DNA of 13,681 nucleotides from contig DAOUGD010000258.1 in NCBI GenBank assembly GCA_034429475.1, forward strand, positions 1 to 13,681, written 5' to 3'. The notes below the pieces were generated by a model. It had not been told where the DNA came from. It was given only the letters and a program-made list of their open reading frames with translations, and did no database searches. Position numbers and translations under genes: made by a program. Shown piece by piece: positions 1-5,612 of this stretch (position 1 is the stretch's first letter; every line of letters begins with the position of its first letter). This DNA is from JAKQHY01 sp034429475 (lineage in GTDB: Bacteria; Chloroflexota; Anaerolineae; B4-G1; SLSP01).

Positions 1-25
1 TCGTTGCGGGCTATGCCCGCAACGA
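1..25. repeat. Perfect 11-bp inverted repeat (stem-loop) at window edge
   Basis: Positions 1-11 and 15-25 are exact reverse complements around the loop TAT. The stem lies about 30 bases past the stop codon of the solute-binding protein, so it could be its transcription terminator. The expected U-tract on the minus strand would fall outside the window, and the visible A-run (25-29) is on the wrong side. It could equally be a dispersed palindromic repeat. Confidence 0.55.
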
Positions 26-56
26 AAAAGCGCCCACCGGTGATGCCGTGAATCTC

Positions 57-2015
57 CTACTGTTCCATCCAGAACTGGGGCGGATCCATCGTGCCGGGGG
101 TGAAGACGATCCAGTCGGAGGTGTGTTTTTCCATGACGTTGTGGAAGGTGTTCTTCACGACCGTTAACGCGGGCGGCTGGCCCACCGTGCCGATGCAGAA
201 CAGGTTTTCGGTGGCTTTGCGGACGATCTGCTTGCCGATCTCGATCTGCTTATTGCCGTCCACCGTGACCTTGTACTGATCGTAAAGGCCCTGCACTTCT
301 TTGAAGATCGCCGTCGGTTCCTCGCCCATCTCCCCGCCGGATTTGTACCAGGTGCCGTAGGCCGGCGCCATCCACGAGCGCTCGTCAAACGGGAACTGGT
401 AGAGCGGGTCCACCATCGGCACCAGGCCGCGGTCGGTCTCCCAGGTGGCGATCATGACCTCGTTGCCGCAGGCCCTGGGCCAGTAGATGTCGCGCGACAT
501 CGTTTGCAGGACCGTCTTGAGGCCGACGTCGTTCCAGTTCTGAGTGATCAATTCCAGCGCGTCCATGTTGGCGCCCGAAACGGCGTCGGTGCCCTCGATG
601 ACCAGTTCCACCGGCGAGCCGTCCTCGAATTGATAGAAGCCATCGCTGCCCTTTTTCAACCCGACTTCCTCCAGCAACGTCTGGGCCTGGGCGACGTCGT
701 ACTCGGCGTAGTACTGCTCGATGTCTTCCTGGAACAAGGGCGAGTCGCGCACCACGGTGGTGTTGCGCGGGATCGCCTGGCCGAGGAACGAGACCTCGTT
801 GATCATCGTGCGGTCTATTGCCACCGACAAGGCCTGGCGGAACTTCAGGTTTTGCAGCAATTCGCGGTACTTGGCGTCGCCGTAGCTCTGGTTGGGGAAG
901 AGCGTGATGGTGGAGGCTTGCGCCGTAGGCCAGACCAACAAGTGATAATTGCCGGCTTCCGCGTTCTCTTGATAGACGGTGTATTGGCTGAAGCTGATGC
1001 GACGGTGCTGCATATCCAGATCGCCCGCGATCGCCATCAGGTTGAGGGCGTCGCCGCTCTCGACCAGGGTGTAGTGAATCCGATCAATGTAGGGGAGCTG
1101 CTTGTTCTCGGGGTCCACTTTCCAGTAATAGGGATTGCGCTCGGCGATCATTTCCGTGGCGCCGGCTTCCCACTGCGTCACTTTCCAGGCGTACATCACC
1201 GGCAGTTCGGGGTTGAAGTTGTGCGATTTCTCCTCGAACTGCTCGTAGGTCGCATCGGCGGTGTGCTTGGGGTGGAACTTCTCCAGATAGTGCTTGGGGG
1301 CAAAGAAGCCAAAGCGCTCGAAGCCCAGCGGCCACTGGCAACCGTGGAAGGCCAACCCGGTGGTCTCGGCCAGACCGTTTGGCCCGGCGAACTTCAATTT
1401 GAGGGTGACGTCGTCAACCTTTTCCAGTTGCATCGGCTCCCCGTTGACCACCCACTCAATGTGCGGAGAAGCGGTGATATTGGTGTCGTTCTCGATGTCC
1501 TCCCACCAGAAGAGGATGTCGTCCACGGTGAAGGGCGCGCCATCCGACCACTTGAGTCCCTTGCGGAAATACAGGGTCAGGGCCTTCCCGTCGTCCGACC
1601 ATTCCCAGGACTTCGCCAGGCCAGGCTGAATGGCGTCCTTGGGATCGCGCGGCCAGCGCAGCACGGACTCGTAGATCAGGCGTCCGAGGGCGTGGAAGTC
1701 CGCCACACCGAGGAACGCGCGGTGCCAGGTGCCCCCGTACTCGCCCACCGACTCGACCGGCTGCACGACCAGCGGGTCTTCGGGCAGGCGCTCGTCTACC
1801 GGCGGCAGCCCCATACTTGCCAGCATCGGGGCTTCGCTGTACTTAGAAACGGGGACAGCGGTAGCCTTCTCCTCCTCTTTCGTTGGAGCGGCGGTCGGCT
1901 CTGGTTGCGGGGCGGGGGTGGCGGTAGATTGCCCGCACCCGGCCAGCACGGCGCCGGCTGCGGTCAGAGCGCTTAAACGCAAAAATTCGCGTCGGCTAAT
2001 GCTTCTCTTATGCAT
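57..2015 (-). CDS. ABC transporter solute-binding lipoprotein, family 5 (Tat-exported)
   Basis: This is an extracytoplasmic solute receptor of the SBP_bac_5 (oligopeptide or oligosaccharide) family, 652 residues. The start at 2015 is chosen because AAAGGAGGAA lies just upstream (2021-2030) and it begins a complete signal peptide. That peptide has SRREFL (residues 7-12) as a twin-arginine motif, a hydrophobic stretch, and the lipobox LAGC with the lipidated Cys27. A Pro/Thr/Glu-rich linker follows (about 28-57). The mature domain then carries the family signature of a predicted Leu/Ser-rich lobe containing FRKGLKWSDGAPFTVDD. It is longer than most family members (500-600 residues). In Thermotogae and similar bacteria such receptors often bind oligosaccharides rather than peptides. 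With uxaC and the LacI regulator upstream on the same strand, a plant oligosaccharide or uronate oligomer is the likely ligand (inference). Permease genes would be expected beyond position 1. An upstream in-frame start at 2093 was rejected because it would destroy the signal peptide. Confidence 0.93.
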   Translation of the reverse strand: MHKRSISRREFLRLSALTAAGAVLAGCGQSTATPAPQPEPTAAPTKEEEKATAVPVSKYSEAPMLASMGLPPVDERLPEDPLVVQPVESVGEYGGTWHRAFLGVADFHALGRLIYESVLRWPRDPKDAIQPGLAKSWEWSDDGKALTLYFRKGLKWSDGAPFTVDDILFWWEDIENDTNITASPHIEWVVNGEPMQLEKVDDVTLKLKFAGPNGLAETTGLAFHGCQWPLGFERFGFFAPKHYLEKFHPKHTADATYEQFEEKSHNFNPELPVMYAWKVTQWEAGATEMIAERNPYYWKVDPENKQLPYIDRIHYTLVESGDALNLMAIAGDLDMQHRRISFSQYTVYQENAEAGNYHLLVWPTAQASTITLFPNQSYGDAKYRELLQNLKFRQALSVAIDRTMINEVSFLGQAIPRNTTVVRDSPLFQEDIEQYYAEYDVAQAQTLLEEVGLKKGSDGFYQFEDGSPVELVIEGTDAVSGANMDALELITQNWNDVGLKTVLQTMSRDIYWPRACGNEVMIATWETDRGLVPMVDPLYQFPFDERSWMAPAYGTWYKSGGEMGEEPTAIFKEVQGLYDQYKVTVDGNKQIEIGKQIVRKATENLFCIGTVGQPPALTVVKNTFHNVMEKHTSDWIVFTPGTMDPPQFWMEQ

Positions 2016-2241
2016 GTGTCTTCCTCCTTTGAACTTACTTGATTTGTGGGGTGATAATTTGATTTCGTGTTGGATAAAGGTGATCGGTTTCAATTCTTTG
2101 GTGATGCGTCTTCCGGTTCCATTATGCGAATCTTATATGCCAGTCTGCACCTCCTGACCCGAACAAGGGGGAGGATTGCCAGGCCGAGAGCCACCCTCCC
2201 CAAAAGCACCTGCAACCATTTTCTTGTCCGATGTGCGAAAT

Positions 2242-2270
2242 CTTACAGGATCAAATCCCGTCAGAGTCAA
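2242..2270 (-). promoter_or_regulatory. Putative sigma-70-type promoter for the solute-binding protein
   Basis: On the minus strand TTGACT (2265-2270) is followed after 17 bases by TGTAAG (2242-2247). This is a near-consensus -35 box with a fair -10 box, sitting directly after the LacI stop codon. It would give a leader of about 220 nt before the start at 2015. The leader contains a GC-rich inverted repeat (2168-2174 with 2195-2201, GGGGAGG/CCTCCCC) that might be structural. No copy of the LacI-type operator seen at 3311-3334 is visible here. The rest of the 260-base gap shows no gene. Confidence 0.45.
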
Positions 2271-2275
2271 AATGT

Positions 2276-3289
2276 TTACGGCGCGCTGCTGCGGACGATC
2301 AATTCGGTGGGCAAGACGATCTCCCGGCACTCATCTTCGCAGCCGTCAATCCGATCCAGCAGCAATTGCATCGCCTGCGCGCCCAATTCGTAACGCGAGG
2401 TACGGCAAGTGGTCAAAGCGGGAGTCACCAGCGCCGCCAGGGGGACATCATCGAAGCCGATGATCGCGATTCTATCGGGAACCGGGAGGCCCAACTCGCC
2501 GCAGGTCTGCAATGCGCCGATGGCGACCAGATCGTTGAAACAGAACAGCGCGGTCAATTCGGGGGATTCGGAGAGCAGGTCGCGGGCGCTCGCCCGTCCG
2601 CCGTCCACGGTAGGCGGGCAGCGCTTGATCCAGCGGGCCGGCGGCGCGACGCCGGCGGCCGCCAGCGCGAGATGATAGCCCTCCAAGCGTCCCTGCCCGC
2701 TGTGTGAAGCCGGCGGGCCAGCGAGAAACCCGATCGCGCGATGCCCCCGATCCAGCAGATGTTGGATCGCCATCTGCCCGCCGGCGACGTCGTCCAACGT
2801 CACCACGCCGACGCCGCCCCGTTCATCGGCGAACTCCAGCCGCCGATTGACCAGCACGGCGGCCGGATGGCGGCTGATCGCCTCTTCCAGTTCATCTTCT
2901 GCGAGGCGCGAGCTGCACAACATGACGCCGTCCACGCACTTTTCCTCCAGGGATTGAAGGACGGCCAGTTCGCGCTCAACGTCCTCTTCGGTATTGCCCA
3001 ACAGCACGCTGTAATTTTTGGCGTAGGCCACGTGCTCCGCGCCGCGCACCACTTCGGAGAAGTAGGGGTTAGAAACGTCAGGCACCACCACCCCGATCAC
3101 GCCGGTGCGGCGGGTAACCAGACCGCGCGCGATGTCGCTGGGGCGGTAGCCCAGTTGCTTGATGGTGGCCTGGACGTGCTGGCGCGTCTCGGCGCTGACA
3201 TCGTTTTTGTTGTTCAGCACCCGTGAGACCGTCATCAACGAGACCCCCGCCTGGCGGGCGACATCCGCCATCGTGACCCGGCGCGCCAT
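2276..3289 (-). CDS. LacI-family transcriptional repressor
   Basis: A 337-residue regulator of the LacI/GalR family. The N-terminus (about 5-26) is the family helix-turn-helix with VTMADVARQAGVS and TVSRVLN. The hinge helix lies near residues 51-58 (PSDIARGL). A periplasmic-binding-protein-like effector domain fills the rest, with FCFNDLVAIGAL and IIGFDDVPLA as typical C-terminal lobe motifs. The length is normal for the family. The start at 3289 is preceded by AAAGGAGGAA (about 3301-3310). The gene lies between uxaC and the solute-binding protein on the same strand, so it most likely senses a sugar or uronate and controls these neighbours (inference). A palindromic operator directly downstream of its own -10 box indicates autoregulation. 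Confidence 0.95.
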   Translation of the reverse strand: MARRVTMADVARQAGVSLMTVSRVLNNKNDVSAETRQHVQATIKQLGYRPSDIARGLVTRRTGVIGVVVPDVSNPYFSEVVRGAEHVAYAKNYSVLLGNTEEDVERELAVLQSLEEKCVDGVMLCSSRLAEDELEEAISRHPAAVLVNRRLEFADERGGVGVVTLDDVAGGQMAIQHLLDRGHRAIGFLAGPPASHSGQGRLEGYHLALAAAGVAPPARWIKRCPPTVDGGRASARDLLSESPELTALFCFNDLVAIGALQTCGELGLPVPDRIAIIGFDDVPLAALVTPALTTCRTSRYELGAQAMQLLLDRIDGCEDECREIVLPTELIVRSSAP

Positions 3290-3310
3290 AGCAACCAGTT
3301 CCTCCTTTCC

Positions 3311-3334
3311 GTTAACGTTACCGGTAACGCTAAC
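3311..3334. promoter_or_regulatory. LacI-type operator palindrome (probable autoregulatory site)
   Basis: A 24-bp palindrome centred at 3322/3323 with a perfect 14-bp core, CGTTACCGGTAACG. The outer arms match except for one symmetric position pair. The central CG and the overall length fit LacI/GalR-family operators. It lies immediately downstream of the -10 box of the LacI gene, over the expected transcription start, which suits repression by roadblock. Confidence 0.8.
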
Positions 3335-3337
3335 AGA

Positions 3338-3365
3338 ATTGTATAACCAGTTTTGTGATTGTCAA
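3338..3365 (-). promoter_or_regulatory. Sigma-70-type promoter of the LacI gene
   Basis: On the minus strand TTGACA (3360-3365, consensus) is separated by 16 bases from TACAAT (3338-3343; 5 of 6 consensus bases). The operator 3311-3334 begins 3 bases further on. Together these make a compact self-controlled promoter. It separates the LacI gene from uxaC, which ends at 3440. The remainder of the gap (3366-3439) shows nothing convincing. Confidence 0.75.
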
Positions 3366-3439
3366 TAGGTGGATTATTAAGAAGGAATCAGGCGCGCATC
3401 GAGGGCAACACCTCTCAGGCACTAATAGTAAGTACTGTC

Positions 3440-4855
3440 TTACAGTTTGTACGCTTTCTTCGCCAGCCCATACGCCAGCTCGTGTACCATGTCTACCGCG
3501 TCTTCGTCATCCACGAGGCCGCGCACGCGCAGCCCGGCCACCCAGTTGGCGCCAGCGCGCCGCCACACGTCGTGGCGGGCGGGGATGGAGGGGAAAGCGC
3601 GCGTGTCGTCGTTGAAGCCGGCAGTGTTGTAGATGCCCGCCGTCTCCATGACGCGGTCAAAGTAACGCCGCATCCCGTTGACGCTGTCGTGGAACCACCA
3701 GGGCGGGCCGATTTTGATGGTCGGGTAATGCCCGGCCAGCGTCGCCAGCTCGCGGGAGTACGTGTCCTCGTCCAGCGTGAAGAGGATGAGGTTGAGGCGG
3801 GGATCGTTGCCATACTTCGCCAGCAGAGAACGGAAGTTGCGGGTAAACTCGGAGGCGGTGGGGATGTCACAGCCCTTGTCCAATCCGAATTTGTCGAAGA
3901 CCGCCGCATTGTGGTTGCGGAAGGAGCCGACGTGAATCTGCATCACCAGCCCATCCTCGATGCTCATGCGGGCCATCTCCATCAGCATGTGCCCGGTGAA
4001 GCGCTGCGCGTCCTCGGCGGTCGCCTCGCCGCCCATGGCGCGCCAGAAGATGTCGTCGGCTTCCTGCGGCGAGAGTTCGCCGGTGTAGGCCGTCAGCGCG
4101 GCGTGGTCGGTAGCGCGCGCGCCCATCGTCTTGAAGAAGGCGCGGCGCTCTTCCAATGCCTGGATCAGGTGGGGATAGTCGTCCACTTCGTAGCCCACCG
4201 CCGCGCTGAGTTTGTCCACCGCCGCCCGCCAACCGGGCGCATCCAGATTGACCACAGCATCCGGGCGGAAGGTGGGAATCACGCGTCCCTTCCAGCCGGA
4301 GTCGCGGATCGCCTGATGGTATTTCAGGTCGTCGCTCGCGGCGTCGGTGGTGCAGAGCACTTCGATGTTGAAACGCTCGAACAGCGCGCGCGGCTTGAAC
4401 GCCGGCGTCGCCAACTTCGCCGCAATCGCATCGTAGACGACCTGGGCGTTCTTGCCGGTGAGCTTCTCGTCAATACCGAACACCTCGATCAATTCCTGCA
4501 TCAGCCAGATGCCGCTGGGCGTGCCCCGGAACAGGTGGAAGTTCTCGGCGAAACGCTGCCAGATTTGGCGGTGATCCGGCTCCACCGGTCCGCCGTCGCT
4601 GCGCGGCACACCCAGGTCTTCCAGCGGCACGCCCTGCGAGTAGAGCATCCGAAAGACGTAGTGATCGGGAATGATGAGCAGTTCCGCCGGCGAGCCGAAG
4701 GTGTAATTCGGATCGGCGAACATGCGCGGGTCAACGTGCCCGTGCGGGCAGACCAACGGCAAGTCGGCGACGGTACTGTACAATTCCTGCGCGATTTGTC
4801 GCTGCGCGGGAACGGGATCAAAGAAACGGTCTGGGTACAAAGTCCATTTTGTCAT
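3440..4855 (-). CDS. uxaC: Uronate isomerase (glucuronate/galacturonate isomerase)
   Basis: A 471-residue member of the UxaC family (EC 5.3.1.12, amidohydrolase fold). It converts D-glucuronate to D-fructuronate and D-galacturonate to D-tagaturonate in the cytoplasm. The metal-binding HxH is PHGHVDP (His38 and His40). Other family hallmarks are LCTTDAASDDLKYH, the MQIHVGSFRNHN segment, and GPPWWFHDS near the C-terminus. Length is as expected (about 470). The ATG at 4855 is chosen because AAAGAGG lies 8-9 bases upstream. The GTG three codons earlier overlaps that ribosome-binding site. The downstream neighbours are the LacI repressor and the sugar-type solute receptor, which supports a role in pectin or glucuronoxylan breakdown. 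No other hexuronate gene (uxaB, uxuA, kdgK) lies inside the window. Confidence 0.96.
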   Translation of the reverse strand: MTKWTLYPDRFFDPVPAQRQIAQELYSTVADLPLVCPHGHVDPRMFADPNYTFGSPAELLIIPDHYVFRMLYSQGVPLEDLGVPRSDGGPVEPDHRQIWQRFAENFHLFRGTPSGIWLMQELIEVFGIDEKLTGKNAQVVYDAIAAKLATPAFKPRALFERFNIEVLCTTDAASDDLKYHQAIRDSGWKGRVIPTFRPDAVVNLDAPGWRAAVDKLSAAVGYEVDDYPHLIQALEERRAFFKTMGARATDHAALTAYTGELSPQEADDIFWRAMGGEATAEDAQRFTGHMLMEMARMSIEDGLVMQIHVGSFRNHNAAVFDKFGLDKGCDIPTASEFTRNFRSLLAKYGNDPRLNLILFTLDEDTYSRELATLAGHYPTIKIGPPWWFHDSVNGMRRYFDRVMETAGIYNTAGFNDDTRAFPSIPARHDVWRRAGANWVAGLRVRGLVDDEDAVDMVHELAYGLAKKAYKL

Positions 4856-4874
4856 CGTGAACACCTCTTTATAG

Positions 4875-4880
4875 TATAAT
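4875..4880 (+). promoter_or_regulatory. Putative -10 box of the toxin-antitoxin pair in a divergent promoter region
   Basis: A perfect TATAAT lies about 40 bases ahead of the antitoxin ribosome-binding site. No good -35 box stands at 16-18 bases; TTGTCA at 4849-4854 is 20 bases away. The opposite strand reads TATTATACTATA, so uxaC may fire from the same AT-rich patch. A short palindrome, CTACAGGTAG (4891-4900), lies just past the expected start of transcription. It could be an antitoxin operator (speculative). Confidence 0.4.
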
Positions 4881-4922
4881 AGAATCAGATCTACAGGTAG
4901 GTTGCTTCGTGAGGAGGGCGCG

Positions 4923-5183
4923 ATGTTAAATATTCAATTCGCAGATGCCAAAATCTTTTACGATCAGGATGGCAAAGCTCAAGAAGTCCTCATCAGCTAC
5001 GAAATCTTTCAACGTCTTCTCAAGTTGCTGGAGCAATTGCGCACCGACTCTGCTCAGGGATATTTCTGGTCTGACGAATGGCAAGCCCGTGTCCGTGAAG
5101 GCGAAACCGATGTCTATGCCGGACGTACTATGCAAGTCACCGCCGACAACCTTGAAACTGCGTTGGACTGGTTAGATGAATGA
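4923..5183 (+). CDS. Antitoxin of a type II toxin-antitoxin pair
   Basis: An 86-residue acidic protein. The ATG at 4923 is preceded by GAGGAGGG (4911-4918). A TTG at 4902 is in frame but lies ahead of that ribosome-binding site. The layout is a short N-terminal beta region, then an amphipathic helix (VLISYEIFQRLLKLLEQL, about residues 22-39), then an acidic, probably unstructured tail that would wrap the toxin. This resembles Phd/YefM-like antitoxins, but the family assignment is not certain. The role is inferred mainly from the next gene, a RelE/ParE-type toxin. The toxin overlaps it by 8 bases (ATGAATGA), which couples translation. Such antitoxins usually repress their own operon. Confidence 0.8.
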   Translation: MLNIQFADAKIFYDQDGKAQEVLISYEIFQRLLKLLEQLRTDSAQGYFWSDEWQARVREGETDVYAGRTMQVTADNLETALDWLDE

Positions 5184-5451
5184 CATCATCCTTGAGTTGA
5201 CCGAGCGTGTGCGTCAAGACTATCACGCCCTGCCTCCTGCTATCCAGAAGAAATTCAAGAAACAATTACGTTTCCTCGTCGAAAATCCCCGCCATCCTTC
5301 ACTGCAAATTCACCGTATACGCGGCACACCTGATTATTGGGAATTTTACATTGACCAGGCCTATCGCTGTGTCTTCCGGCAAGAAGGCAACATCTATTAC
5401 TTACTTGCAGCCGGGCCACACAAAATTGTAGATGAATTCGCCAAGAAATGA
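5176..5451 (+). CDS. RelE/ParE-superfamily toxin
   Basis: A 91-residue basic protein with the RelE/ParE layout. Two N-terminal helices (about 5-35, with HALPPAIQKKFKKQLRFL) are followed by PRHPSLQIHRIRG. The beta-sheet core then has DYWEFYIDQAYRCVFRQEGNIYYLL and a final AAGPHKIVDEF helix. The pattern GxxxxWEFYIxxxYRxxF is typical of RelE/HigB-like mRNA interferases and related ParE proteins. Members of the RelE branch cleave mRNA at the ribosome. Which activity applies here cannot be told from the sequence. Its start overlaps the antitoxin stop by 8 bases. The last 55 bases overlap the end of the convergent ORF at 5397-5612. Confidence 0.88.
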   Translation: MNDIILELTERVRQDYHALPPAIQKKFKKQLRFLVENPRHPSLQIHRIRGTPDYWEFYIDQAYRCVFRQEGNIYYLLAAGPHKIVDEFAKK

Positions 5452-5612
5452 GATGTGTCCACAGCCTCTTCTGAGATTTGTGAAGTAGCGTCCTGCGCCG
5501 GAGCAGGCGTCTCCGGCGCAGGACGCATCCCATAGCAGATCTTCCCGCCCTTCATGCGCGGGCAGTCGTGATACCGCACACACTCCTGGCAGTTGATTTT
5601 GATCAGCCGCAT
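5397..5612 (-). CDS. Small Cys-rich protein (hypothetical), C-terminus possibly altered by a palindrome
   Basis: A 71-residue ORF whose ATG follows the stop codon of cellobiose phosphorylase directly (TAG|ATG). AAGGTGA lies about 12 bases upstream, so translation may depend on coupling. The first 28 residues hold four cysteines as Cx2Cx5Cx8C (INCQECVRYHDCPRMKGGKIC), which looks like a metal or Fe-S binding knuckle and argues that this part is a real gene. From about residue 30 the protein is Pro/Ala-rich, encoded by a perfect 16-bp palindrome (5488-5526). The last 18 codons are antisense to the toxin gene, so the C-terminal half may be an acquired, non-native tail. I do not recognise the family. 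Function unknown. Confidence 0.5.
   Translation of the reverse strand: MRLIKINCQECVRYHDCPRMKGGKICYGMRPAPETPAPAQDATSQISEEAVDTSHFLANSSTILCGPAASK
5488..5526. repeat. Perfect 16-bp inverted repeat between convergent genes
   Basis: Arms 5488-5503 and 5511-5526 are exact reverse complements around a 7-base loop (CAGGCGT). The stem is GC-rich and would be very stable in RNA from either strand. It lies 36 bases past the toxin stop, so it could stop convergent transcription, but there is no T-tract on either side. On the minus strand it is read in frame as part of the small Cys-rich ORF (APETPAPAQ). Confidence 0.85.

Noticed and set aside
1..30. Rho-independent terminator for the solute-binding protein
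   Set aside because: The hairpin is perfect, but the A/T run lies on the wrong side for the minus strand, and the other flank is outside the window. Kept as a repeat only.
504..1976. 490-codon open frame on the plus strand opposite the solute-binding protein
   Set aside because: Antisense shadow of a GC-rich gene. The minus-strand product has a signal peptide, a ribosome-binding site and clear family motifs; the plus frame has none.
2016..2093. 26-residue N-terminal extension of the solute-binding protein
   Set aside because: It would bury the twin-arginine signal and lipobox and read through a strong ribosome-binding site at 2021-2030.
2016..2275. Riboswitch in the long leader of the solute-binding protein
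   Set aside because: Apart from one GC-rich inverted repeat I recognise no known riboswitch core. The leader length depends on an unproven promoter.
3359..4879. 506-codon plus-strand frame opposite uxaC
   Set aside because: It mirrors the full length of a certain uxaC gene, has an Arg/His/Val-rich composition and no recognisable domain.
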